A DNA stretch of 64,000 nucleotides. It comes from Bacteroidota bacterium (GTDB lineage Bacteria > Bacteroidota > Bacteroidia > Bacteroidales > Lentimicrobiaceae). The stretch is taken from positions 146,554 to 210,553 of the forward strand of contig WSXX01000012.1 of NCBI GenBank assembly GCA_009773515.1, in the 5' to 3' direction. Below, piece after piece: positions 1 to 7,933 of the stretch (position 1 is its first letter; the number at the start of each line of letters is the position of its first letter). The translations under genes and the position numbers were made by a program. A model generated the notes under the pieces. The model was not told where the DNA came from. It did not search any database and saw only the letters and a list, made by a program, of their open reading frames with translations.

Positions 1-178
1 ATGATGTATATATTTCGGGAATGGTTTTTTCCCAGTTGATAAAGTTAAATCCGAAAAGCGAACCTACAATATAATTAACTGTTATTGCTGAGAAGTCGTC
101 AATGCCGAAGCGGCTAAAAAGCTTGAAACATACCAGAATGAGCGTGCTGACAGCAATGGCGAGCAATAGATAGAGCAT
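1..178 (-). CDS. EamA/DMT-family transporter, N-terminal fragment
   Basis: Only the first 59 codons lie in the window; the gene runs off the left edge. The reading begins MLYLLLAIAVSTLILVCFKL and continues SRFGIDDFSAITVNYIVG. A first hydrophobic helix, a short basic FKLFSRFG turn and the beginning of a second helix are visible, which is how Bacteroidota EamA (drug/metabolite transporter) proteins start. These are ten-helix inner-membrane permeases; the substrate cannot be told. The start lies 40 bases downstream of the stop of the preceding minus-strand gene, so the two are probably cotranscribed. The family call rests on the N-terminus alone. Confidence 0.55.
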   Translation of the reverse strand, partial: MLYLLLAIAVSTLILVCFKLFSRFGIDDFSAITVNYIVGSLFGFNFINWEKTIPEIYTS

Positions 179-218
179 ATTCAGATTTTTTGGCAAAAGT
201 AAGCATTTGAAATATGCA

Positions 219-1253
219 TCAGTCAAATGTTTGACGGGCTTTTTCAACGTCCATGAACACCGGTAAATAACCGGGAATATAAAAGCTGAATCCGTAAGCA
301 GTATTAAAATCAATTAATCCGATCGAAACTGTTTTGTGTTGATTATCTAATAACTTTATGGAGCAATGTATTCCGGTTTTGTCAAGCAGATCAAGTATTT
401 CGGAGTAAAATTCTTCAAGAAAACCACCCAGACTTTTTAAGGTACGATCACTGAAACTGCTGTGCTGTCTGATAAAACTATAAATCTCCGGTGCTGAAAA
501 CTCGTAGATGGACATAACCTCAGCTAAGCTGCAACTTAAGCCAAGAATCAAATGATTATGATCTTCAACCAGAAATGAGGTTTCAGGTATTTCTCCGCAA
601 TTATAAAACTCCTGATTGTTATCTCCTGAAGGCTTGGAATATTGCTGATAATCATCAAATAATAAGCGTGTTTTACCTGTTTCAGCAGAAAATGTGTGAT
701 TAAAAAAGTCATTTACGGTGTTGAATCTGTGAATTTCAGTAAAATCAGGTTCAGAAGAAAAGGAAATGTCATTCTGCGTATCATTGATAAATTTTGAATT
801 ATCATCCGGGCGTTCAGTAGCTGCCAAATAAATTGCCATTGCTAAATTTTCTGATTCATCAGCAGCAACGCCGCTTTCAATGAGCCAGTCAGTCATTTGA
901 GTAACTGATAAGGATGTATCAGTAAAATAAAAATAAATAATAAGTACAACAGTTTTTTGGTTCAGCTTACTGATGTCTGTATTTTCTTGAACAGCATTTC
1001 GCAAAACTTCAAATGCAGTTGCACTCTGCAGATGCTTAAGTAAAAATTCGTAATTAAAAATCTTTTTCCCGGCAAGAGCTCCGATTGGCAGTTCTTTTGC
1101 AGATAAAATTGAAAATGAATTGTTGCCAGAGTCTGTTCTACATGCAAGAAGTATTTCGTCATCTTCACAAAAGGCTATTTCTATCCTTGTTGAAAGACTT
1201 TGTATATTATTAAATATTAATGGTTTACCATTATAACAAATGCTGAAATTCAT
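219..1253 (-). CDS. hypothetical protein, 344 aa, not recognised
   Basis: An intact 344-residue open frame beginning MNFSICYNGK. It has no signal peptide or membrane segment and looks like a soluble, acidic cytoplasmic protein. A low-complexity Asn/Asp/Ser-rich middle (about residues 150-220) separates two more ordered parts; the C-terminal third (IYSFIRQHSSFSDRTLKSLG and after) looks mostly helical. No motif identifies a family; Bacteroidota DUF3822 was considered but not supported. It is divergent from prmC, with a TATCTTTG box (1269-1276, minus strand) just upstream, and is probably cotranscribed with the EamA gene. Confidence 0.7.
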   Translation of the reverse strand: MNFSICYNGKPLIFNNIQSLSTRIEIAFCEDDEILLACRTDSGNNSFSILSAKELPIGALAGKKIFNYEFLLKHLQSATAFEVLRNAVQENTDISKLNQKTVVLIIYFYFTDTSLSVTQMTDWLIESGVAADESENLAMAIYLAATERPDDNSKFINDTQNDISFSSEPDFTEIHRFNTVNDFFNHTFSAETGKTRLLFDDYQQYSKPSGDNNQEFYNCGEIPETSFLVEDHNHLILGLSCSLAEVMSIYEFSAPEIYSFIRQHSSFSDRTLKSLGGFLEEFYSEILDLLDKTGIHCSIKLLDNQHKTVSIGLIDFNTAYGFSFYIPGYLPVFMDVEKARQTFD

Positions 1254-1268
1254 ATTCTTATTTTACAG

Positions 1269-1293
1269 CAAAGATATCAATTCATTACCTTTG
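1269..1293. promoter_or_regulatory. back-to-back -7 boxes of divergent promoters
   Basis: Two TAnnTTTG boxes point away from each other: TATCTTTG on the minus strand (1276-1269), 16 bases before the ATG of the hypothetical gene, and TACCTTTG on the plus strand (1286-1293), about 40 bases before prmC. Clear -33 TTTG elements at the usual spacing are not visible for either, so only the -7 halves are supported. Confidence 0.4.
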
Positions 1294-1331
1294 CAGAGAT
1301 TATTTTACTGATTGAGCATTAGAATCTGAGT

Positions 1332-2207
1332 ATGACAAACAGCCAACTGGAAAAACAGGTTTATGAAAAATTGCTTCCTGTTTACGGGCACAATGAATCG
1401 TTGTCGATGCAGCGTTTTTTATTTTCTGCTCTTCACGGAAAGCAAAATCATGAATGGCTGCTGCTCCGAAATTCTGAAGTTTCGGAGACGTTAAAAACCC
1501 GGGTAGAAACAGCGATACCACTGTTGTTGAATCACATGCCTGTTCAATATGTCGTTGGGAAAACATGGTTTTATGACCTTGAGCTTTCGGTAGAACCCGG
1601 CGTTTTGATACCACGACCTGAAACCGAAGAGCTTGTAAGGGCGATTGTTCTAAAGCACCATCTGGATAAGTCAGTTGAAATCCTCGACATCGGCACAGGA
1701 AGCGGAGCCATAGCTTTATCGCTTTGCAGTCAGTTACCTTTCGCTAAAGTTTCAGCAGCAGATATCAGTGATATAGCCCTGACTGTTGCAGCAAAAAATG
1801 CGCTGAATCTTAAGCTTGATATAAACCTCTATAAAGCAGATTTTTTAAACGAAGAAGCGTATTCCTTATTCGGGAAGTACAATATTATTGTGAGTAATCC
1901 TCCTTATGTAAAAGAATCAGAAAAGCAATTTATGCTACCTAATGTACTTGATTATGAGCCTTTTGAAGCATTATTTGTTCCTGATTCAGATCCGCTTGTT
2001 TTTTATAGGAAAATCCTTGCTTTTGCATCATCTCATCTTTACGAAAGGGGAGAAGTATGGTTTGAAATTAACGAATCTGAAGCCGTGAATGTTGCCAGGT
2101 TGTTCACCGATAATGGTTTTGGGAATATCAGGATATATAATGACTTCAAAGGCAAAGAAAGATTTGTTTCCGGTGTTTTTAATTTCGGGGATCAGGACTA
2201 TGCATAA
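1332..2207 (+). CDS. prmC: peptide chain release factor N5-glutamine methyltransferase (PrmC/HemK)
   Basis: Methylates the Gln of the GGQ motif of release factors 1 and 2, using S-adenosylmethionine, in the cytoplasm. The 291-residue length is normal. The N-terminal helical domain is followed by the PrmC signature IPRPETEE (93-100), the SAM-binding loop DIGTGSG (119-125) and the catalytic NPPY motif (189-192), which holds the glutamine amide. The ATG start follows a TACCTTTG promoter box, and the gene is divergent from an unrecognised protein. It appears monocistronic; about 200 bases with nothing recognisable follow before the next gene. Confidence 0.95.
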   Translation: MTNSQLEKQVYEKLLPVYGHNESLSMQRFLFSALHGKQNHEWLLLRNSEVSETLKTRVETAIPLLLNHMPVQYVVGKTWFYDLELSVEPGVLIPRPETEELVRAIVLKHHLDKSVEILDIGTGSGAIALSLCSQLPFAKVSAADISDIALTVAAKNALNLKLDINLYKADFLNEEAYSLFGKYNIIVSNPPYVKESEKQFMLPNVLDYEPFEALFVPDSDPLVFYRKILAFASSHLYERGEVWFEINESEAVNVARLFTDNGFGNIRIYNDFKGKERFVSGVFNFGDQDYA

Positions 2208-2410
2208 AATCTGTATCAAGTGAAGGTTTCCGTAATTTTCATCACAAAGATGCTGTCATTACTGTTCGGTTAGATTCAGTTTTTTGGAAAGAAAAAATTT
2301 AGTAATTGCTGCTGATTCAAGATTTTACCGATATTTGCCACTCTAAAAGCCAATTTTCAACAATCCATTGGATTTATTGTTTATTGAGTTACTAACCAGA
2401 ACTTTGTCTA

Positions 2411-4105
2411 ATGAATCAATACACTTACTTTTTCGCTTTCATTCTTCTTTCTTTATTTTCAGGGAGTTCCAATGCACAGGGCGTTTACCATAAGATTTGG
2501 TTGCTTGATAAGCAGTCGGCTTATGATATGTCCAGGCCGGGAGAGTTTCTTTCTGTCAAATCAGTTGAGCGAAGACTTCTTCAACAAATACCATTATCAG
2601 AATCAGACCAGCCCTTAAGTCCTGATTATCTTGCAGATATTAAGTCTTCAGGTGCTGAGATTGTTTATAAATCCAAATGGTTGAACCTCGTTATTGTAAA
2701 AACATCAGATAGGTCGTTTCCGGATAATATCAAAAGGAAGGCTTATGTAAAATCAGTTCAGCCGGCTGATCATCTGTTTAAGGTTGGTAAATCTACAAAT
2801 ACCAAACCTCATTTTGATAAAGAAAATATTGTAAGATTACCCAACCGGGTTACAAGATCAAAGTACCATAAGAGTTCAGATGCATTTAATTATGGTGCAT
2901 CGGCAAACCAGGTAGAAATGATTGGAATCAATCATCTGCATGAAATGGGCTTTACCGGTGCCGGAATGGTTATAGGTGTAATTGATGCAGGTTTTAATAG
3001 TGTAAACATTCACCCGGCTTTCGATAGTATCAGGATAAATGCTCAGATTTTAGGTACGCGCGATTTTGTTCTTCCAGGGAACGATGTTTACGCCACAACC
3101 ATGAACTCTCATGGAACCAGGGTTTTATCAACCATGGGAGGGCACCTTCCCGGTCAACTGATTGGAACTGCTCCTAAAGCTTCTTATTGGCTGTTAAGGT
3201 CAGAAGATGCCGGATCTGAATATCTGATGGAAGAATATTATTGGGTTAATGCTGCCGAATTTGCTGATTCTGTGGGAGTTGATATAATTAATTCGTCATT
3301 GGGCTATAGTATTTTTGATAATCCGCTTGAAAATCATACTTACGCTGATATGGATGGAAATACAACTGTGGTTACTATCGGAGCTGATATGGCTGCAGAA
3401 AAAGGCATTTTGGTAGTTAACAGTGCAGGAAATTCAGGTGGAAATAATCCATGGAGATACATTACAGCTCCGGCTGACGGAGATAGCGTTTTTACAATAG
3501 GCGCCGTTAATTCGAGTGGTCAATATGCATATTTTTCGTCAGAAGGTCCTACCTACGATGGTAGAACCAAACCCGATGTTTCAGCACAGGGAATGGCAAC
3601 CGTTACTGCAGTTTTGCCTACCGGTATCGGTGGTGGCGACGGAACTTCTTTCTCTTCTCCGCTTATAGCAGGAGCTTCAGCATGTTTATGGCAAGCAAAT
3701 CCAACGTTTAACAATATGGATCTGATTGATGCCATCAGATCAAGTGCATCAAAAGCCAGCAGCCCTGATAACTATCTGGGGTGGGGGATTCCAAATTTTC
3801 TCGTTGCAAATAGCCTGCTCACTTCTTCACTTATTCAAACGGCTAATCCGGTTAAAAATCTGAAAGTATTTCCAAACCCTTTTACCGAAAGAATTAATAT
3901 TGAAATGGATTTGCCTGTTTCTTCCAAGTTGGATATTAATCTTATCAATGCACAGGGTAAAGTAGTTGCTGGTCTTAAAAGTGTTGAGCTTGCCGCCGGA
4001 AAAAACTTTATTGTGCTTAATGATCTTGGCAATCTACCCAAGGGTATTTACATGCTGCAGGTAACTGATGGATTTTCTGTTGTGACCACCAAAGTGATAC
4101 ATTAA
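2411..4105 (+). CDS. secreted S8 (subtilisin-type) serine protease with T9SS sorting domain
   Basis: A 564-residue secreted peptidase. A signal peptide (about 1-22, ending SSNAQ) is followed by a roughly 130-residue propeptide-like region and an S8 catalytic domain: Asp192 in VIDAGFN, His234 in NSHGT, oxyanion Asn341 in SAGN and nucleophile Ser413 in GTSFSSP. Residues about 480-564 form a type A T9SS C-terminal sorting domain, with the typical VFPNPF opening, a central GKVV strand and a KGIYMLQV strand near the end. It should therefore cross the outer membrane by T9SS and be released or anchored at the surface. It stands alone and ends in a strong terminator. Substrate unknown. Confidence 0.9.
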   Translation: MNQYTYFFAFILLSLFSGSSNAQGVYHKIWLLDKQSAYDMSRPGEFLSVKSVERRLLQQIPLSESDQPLSPDYLADIKSSGAEIVYKSKWLNLVIVKTSDRSFPDNIKRKAYVKSVQPADHLFKVGKSTNTKPHFDKENIVRLPNRVTRSKYHKSSDAFNYGASANQVEMIGINHLHEMGFTGAGMVIGVIDAGFNSVNIHPAFDSIRINAQILGTRDFVLPGNDVYATTMNSHGTRVLSTMGGHLPGQLIGTAPKASYWLLRSEDAGSEYLMEEYYWVNAAEFADSVGVDIINSSLGYSIFDNPLENHTYADMDGNTTVVTIGADMAAEKGILVVNSAGNSGGNNPWRYITAPADGDSVFTIGAVNSSGQYAYFSSEGPTYDGRTKPDVSAQGMATVTAVLPTGIGGGDGTSFSSPLIAGASACLWQANPTFNNMDLIDAIRSSASKASSPDNYLGWGIPNFLVANSLLTSSLIQTANPVKNLKVFPNPFTERINIEMDLPVSSKLDINLINAQGKVVAGLKSVELAAGKNFIVLNDLGNLPKGIYMLQVTDGFSVVTTKVIH

Positions 4106-4128
4106 ATTTTTTCTGAACTTATTTTCTG

Positions 4129-4155
4129 AATCCGGTTTTTACCGGATTTTTTTTT
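4129..4155 (+). terminator. rho-independent terminator after the S8 protease
   Basis: AATCCGGT (4129-4136) pairs with ACCGGATT (4141-4148) across a TTTT loop, followed by a run of T to 4155. It sits 24 bases after the protease stop codon. Confidence 0.85.
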
Positions 4156-5063
4156 GAAATTCAGCAAGTTACATCCTATTTTCAGGGTCAGTAACCCTTT
4201 TTGCTGATGCTATTGGCTTTCTAGAAGTGCTAACCCCTGCTATATTCATATCATTCGTGGATATCAGGTATCTTAATCAACTACCGGAAACTATTATAGA
4301 AAAGTGACAATGCTAAGCAAGGGGAGGGACTCTTCTTCCAACTTTATAAATTTCTGATATCGGATGTTTAGGCATGGAGCGCATTATTGAATTAGCTGCT
4401 TCCTTAATTTTTTCGAACAGGTAAAATTTTATCTGCAGGTTCTGCTGATTTTTTCACTCTGTATGGCTCGCCAAAATGGATTTGAATCTCCAAAACAAGA
4501 TGTTACAAATGTATACATAGTTTTTAAGTTGTATTAACCTTATTATCAGTACTATTGACATTAATGTTTATTATTTCAGCTCTGAGTTTCGTTAAGGAAT
4601 AATATGAAGCTTAGACGGGTTGCATGAATTTTGATGGTTATTAATAGCCAAGACACTACATGTTATTGATAATCAATTAATAAAGGTTGCAAGTGTACAA
4701 GTGTAACCTCTTAAAACGAGTTACATGTGTAAACAATTAATGAGTTAACAATGTAACTCTGTAATTACTTTAGTAAACATTACAAATGTAAACAAGCCAA
4801 CAACCGGTAATTTTCTGATAACATTAGTAAATAGGTTATAAATGGTAAAAATCATCTTAAAATGTGATTTATAAATTTAATAATCAGTATATTAGATGTA
4901 ATATCAGAGAAATTACTTTAGATAATAGAGACTAATAATTAATAAAATATTTGTACTATACGAATATCAAATAATACATATAATCAGTGTATTATATAGA
5001 TAATCTTAAGTGTAGATTTAGATACATTGATTGTATTTAATAATTACATTAATAAACAAGTAG
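4156..5063. other. long AT-rich intergenic region without a gene
   Basis: About 900 bases with no credible open frame. The part after about 4500 is extremely AT-rich and carries TTACA/TGTAA palindromes (annotated separately). A repeated phrase, TAATCAGTATATTAGA and TAATCAGTGTATTATA, begins at 4881 and 4981. No RNA gene could be recognised. The right edge holds the promoter of the XRE regulator. Confidence 0.6.
4503..4791. promoter_or_regulatory. cluster of TTACA-N2-TGTAA palindromes, candidate operators
   Basis: Inverted repeats seen directly: TTACAAATGTATAC (4503-4516); an imperfect 26-base palindrome with AGGTTRCA...TGTAACCT arms (4684-4709); TTACATGTGTAA (4721-4732); GAGTTA-N6-TAACTC (4742-4759); TTACAAATGTAA (4780-4791). 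The shared half-site TTACA/TGTAA suggests binding of a dimeric regulator. The XRE-family gene 325 bases downstream is the nearest candidate, but nothing in the sequence proves the link. Confidence 0.4.
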
Positions 5064-5096
5064 TTTGTGATGCTAAAAAATAATTATATATATTTG
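5064..5096 (+). promoter_or_regulatory. Bacteroidota-type promoter of the XRE regulator
   Basis: TTTG at 5064-5067 and TATATTTG at 5089-5096 are separated by 21 bases, matching the Bacteroidota primary sigma consensus TTTG-N19/21-TAnnTTTG. Transcription would begin only about ten bases before the ATG at 5116, giving a very short leader. Confidence 0.6.
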
Positions 5097-5115
5097 TAAC
5101 AGCAAAATCTCAGTG

Positions 5116-5769
5116 ATGAACAATAGAATAGCATTGGTAATCCAGGCCAAAAACATAACCCCTTCCCAACTTGCGGATGAACTTGGTGTACAACGTTCGG
5201 GAGTATCACATATAATGACCAACCGCAATAAGCCCAGTCTGGAGTTTATTCAAAAGCTTTTAAAAAAGTATCCTGACATCAGTACGAATTGGATATTATT
5301 TGGCGAAGGCCCAATGATGAATCCTTATCCTGGTCAGGAAGCAGTTCAGAATATTCAGGCAGCGGCACCAGTTCGTCCCTTAGCTTCTAAACCTCAAATG
5401 ATGGAGTTATTTCCGACCGATGATACAATTGAATCTGCAGAAGCGAAGGAAACGGAGGAATCACTGGACGAAAATGAATTTCAACATACTGAAAATCAAT
5501 TAAATGATAGCGAAAATTTTGTTAATATTACCAGAGAGGAAAAGGATAAAGAAAAAATAGAAAGCAGAACTGAGGTCGAAAATGTGGTCAGCAATCCTCA
5601 AACCAAAATATTTTCAAGCGAGACTATGAAACCGAAGGAGGTGGATACTGATTTACACAAAACAAAGACTCCGGACATGCCTGAACGACAAGACCGGAGT
5701 GTTCTGAAAATAGTAATTTTTTACAGCGACAAGACTTTTGTTGAATACAAGCCGGGTGCTGAAGATTAG
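5116..5769 (+). CDS. XRE-family helix-turn-helix regulator with long acidic tail
   Basis: The N-terminal 65 residues form a Cro/C1-type helix-turn-helix: ITPSQLADELGVQRSGVSHI is the recognition unit, followed by KPSLEFIQKLLKKYP and NWILFGEGPM, the pattern of Bacteroidota XRE proteins. A long charged Glu/Lys/Asn-rich linker (about 75-195) looks disordered, and a short hydrophobic end (VLKIVIFYSDKTFVEYKP) is a motif seen at the C-terminus of related Bacteroidota regulators. A GTG lies just before at 5113, but the ATG at 5116 is the more likely start (217 aa). No target is known; the palindromes upstream are candidates. It is followed by convergent ndk three bases beyond its stop. Confidence 0.8.
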   Translation: MNNRIALVIQAKNITPSQLADELGVQRSGVSHIMTNRNKPSLEFIQKLLKKYPDISTNWILFGEGPMMNPYPGQEAVQNIQAAAPVRPLASKPQMMELFPTDDTIESAEAKETEESLDENEFQHTENQLNDSENFVNITREEKDKEKIESRTEVENVVSNPQTKIFSSETMKPKEVDTDLHKTKTPDMPERQDRSVLKIVIFYSDKTFVEYKPGAED

Positions 5770-5772
5770 GTA

Positions 5773-6192
5773 CTAAATACGCTCGAGAGAGGAAAAGAAG
5801 AAATTAATTTCATTTTCAGCATTTTCATCGCTGTCAGAACCATGCACCGCATTTTTTTGAACAGATACACCAAATAATTTTCTGATGGTACCTTCTGCAG
5901 CATCGGCAGGATTTGTAGATCCGATCAGATTGCGGTAGTCCTGAACTGCATTTTCTTTAACAAGAACTGCTGCAAGCACCGGACCTGATGTCATAAACTC
6001 AACCAGATCGTTGTAAAAAGGTCTGTCTTTATGAATGATGTAAAATGCACTTGCCTGTTCCTTTGAGAGTTTGACTATTTTTACGGCCTGAATTGTAAAT
6101 CCTTGCTGAAGGATCATATCAAGAATTTTTCCGGCATATTTTGCCTCATAAGCCGCTGGCTTGATCATGGTAAATGTAAAATTACCTGTCAT
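5773..6192 (-). CDS. ndk: nucleoside diphosphate kinase
   Basis: Transfers the gamma phosphate of ATP to nucleoside diphosphates through a phosphohistidine. The 139-residue length is normal for bacterial Ndk. Visible hallmarks are the opening TFTMIKP with Lys11, RNLIGSTNP (87-95), and the active-site stretch NAVHGSDS with phosphorylated His117. It ends three bases from the convergent XRE gene and is divergent from the DHH phosphoesterase gene. A TACCTTTA sequence on the minus strand upstream could be its -7 element. Confidence 0.95.
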   Translation of the reverse strand: MTGNFTFTMIKPAAYEAKYAGKILDMILQQGFTIQAVKIVKLSKEQASAFYIIHKDRPFYNDLVEFMTSGPVLAAVLVKENAVQDYRNLIGSTNPADAAEGTIRKLFGVSVQKNAVHGSDSDENAENEINFFFSSLERI

Positions 6193-6302
6193 AAATCTTT
6201 GTTTTGGTTGTAGTGTAAAGGTAACGAAATTTGTGTGTCAGGCCTATTAACAAACTTTATACCTTTGTGTTCGATTAACATTAACAATTCAATTGAAAAG
6301 TC

Positions 6303-7355
6303 TTGCCAAGTTTAAATACGGATTTAGTCAGTCAGCTAAAGAAACTGCTGACCACCACCAGAAATATTCTTATTACAACCCATTATAATCCCGATGGAGA
6401 TGCATTGGGATCATCGTTGGCTCTTGGCCGATATCTGCACTTAAAGGGTTTTTCTGTAAAAATACTTGTTCCCAACGAGTATCCCGACTTTTTAGCCTGG
6501 ATGCCCAGAAATGGTGAAATGACAGTCTATTCCAAAAATCAGGCTCAGGGTGATGACATGATTGATTGGGCTCAGGTGATATTTTGTCTTGATTACAATG
6601 CCATTCAACGGGTAAATCTATTTTCAGTGAAACTATTTCAAGCCAAAGGAGTTAAAGTGTTGGTTGACCATCATTTGCAGCCAGAGCCGCAGTTTGATCT
6701 CATGTTTTCGCTGATTGAGACCTCATCAACTTCTGAACTTGTTTATGATTTAATCTGTGCTTTAGGCGACAAGGATGTTATTGATAAGGACATTGCCATC
6801 TGCCTTTACGTGGGAATCATGACCGACACAGGTTCTTTCAGTTTTGCATGCAATCTGCCTCATACTTATGAAGTTGTTGCAGAATTAGTGCGGAGAGGAG
6901 TTGACACCGAGCAGGTACATCGTCTTGTTTATGATACTTATTCAGAGCAAAGAATGCGCCTTCTGGGTTATTGCCTCAGCGAAAAACTAACCATAGTAAA
7001 AGATTGTGCAACTGCCTATATCTGGCTAAGCAAAGCCGATATGAAAAAGTTTAAAGTTCAGCCTGGCGATACCGAGGGTATTGTTAATTATGCACTTTCA
7101 ATTAAAGGAATAAGCTTTGCAGCATTTTTTACCGAAAAGCCTGACCGGATAAGAATTTCATTTCGTTCTAAGGGAACTTTCTCTGTAAATAACTTTTCAA
7201 GAGATCATTTTAACGGTGGTGGCCACAGAAACGCTGCCGGCGGAGAAACCTTTCTGAAAATGAATGAAACAATTGAATTGTTCACAGGCTTACTGCCACA
7301 ATACAAAGAAGGACTTCAAAGCGCCGCATTACAGAGCAGTTTATTACAGCCTTAA
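6303..7355 (+). CDS. DHH-family phosphoesterase (NrnA-like oligoribonuclease/pAp phosphatase)
   Basis: A 350-residue cytoplasmic enzyme expected to degrade very short RNAs, pAp or linear dinucleotides, as NrnA proteins do. It has a DHH domain with THYNPDGDALGSS (metal ligands His27, Asp31, Asp33), LDYN around residue 97 and the name-giving DHH at 122-124, then a DHHA1 domain with GGGH (305-308) in the substrate-binding loop. The only start preceding the conserved core is TTG at 6303; a TGA lies in frame nine bases upstream and no ATG follows before the core. A TACCTTTG promoter box lies at 6260-6267. The next gene starts 10 bases after the stop, suggesting cotranscription. Confidence 0.88.
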   Translation: MPSLNTDLVSQLKKLLTTTRNILITTHYNPDGDALGSSLALGRYLHLKGFSVKILVPNEYPDFLAWMPRNGEMTVYSKNQAQGDDMIDWAQVIFCLDYNAIQRVNLFSVKLFQAKGVKVLVDHHLQPEPQFDLMFSLIETSSTSELVYDLICALGDKDVIDKDIAICLYVGIMTDTGSFSFACNLPHTYEVVAELVRRGVDTEQVHRLVYDTYSEQRMRLLGYCLSEKLTIVKDCATAYIWLSKADMKKFKVQPGDTEGIVNYALSIKGISFAAFFTEKPDRIRISFRSKGTFSVNNFSRDHFNGGGHRNAAGGETFLKMNETIELFTGLLPQYKEGLQSAALQSSLLQP

Positions 7356-7365
7356 GTTTCAATTT

Positions 7366-7902
7366 ATGATTCGCACTCTTTTTTCAGTTGTTTTAAATTT
7401 ACTGATTATCTCAGTTATGTTTTCCTGTACTGGAAATTCGAATAAGGAGAAAGGGCGCGAAAGCGATTTAAAATTGCTTGAAGAATCTCTGTTAAAAGCC
7501 AATAAACAAGCTGTAAGTGCTGAAAATGAACAGATTGAAAGTTTTATTAAGCGCTACAACTGGCAAATGACAGAAACCGGCAGTGGTCTCAGATATAATA
7601 TCTATTTCGCTGGAAACGGAGAAAAAGCACAAACAGGTAAGATCGCGGTATTAAAATACTCAACCAGACTTATTACCGGCGATATTATTTACTCTTCTGA
7701 AAAAGATGGTTTGAAAGAGTTTATGATTGGTCGGGGAGGTGTGGAAAGCGGGCTCGAAGAGGGAATATTATTGCTCAGGGTGGGCGACAGGGCGAAATTT
7801 ATCATACCTTCGCACCTTGGTTTTGGGCTGCTGGGAGATCAGGATAAAGTGCCTCCAAAATCAACACTGATTTATGATATTGAATTAGTTTCACTCAATT
7901 GA
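7366..7902 (+). CDS. FKBP-type peptidyl-prolyl isomerase lipoprotein
   Basis: A 178-residue lipoprotein. The ATG at 7366 (MIRTLFSVVLNLL) is chosen over an upstream ATG at 7264 because it gives a proper type II signal peptide ending at the lipid-modified Cys of MFSCTG; the longer frame overlaps the preceding gene. After a helical linker, a single FKBP domain occupies roughly residues 70-178, with FMIGRGGVESGLEEGILLLR, a FIIPSHLGFG strand and the closing STLIYDIELVSL. It would fold or chaperone envelope proteins in the periplasm. GldI of gliding Bacteroidota is also an FKBP lipoprotein, but no gliding genes are nearby. The next FKBP gene follows after 31 bases. Confidence 0.85.
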   Translation: MIRTLFSVVLNLLIISVMFSCTGNSNKEKGRESDLKLLEESLLKANKQAVSAENEQIESFIKRYNWQMTETGSGLRYNIYFAGNGEKAQTGKIAVLKYSTRLITGDIIYSSEKDGLKEFMIGRGGVESGLEEGILLLRVGDRAKFIIPSHLGFGLLGDQDKVPPKSTLIYDIELVSLN

Positions 7903-7933
7903 TAACCAATAAATTAACAAACAATAACCAAAA

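Noticed and set aside
4156..5063. Replication origin in the AT-rich gap
   Set aside because: No DnaA-box cluster (TTATCCACA-like) was seen and no dnaA or dnaN gene is near.
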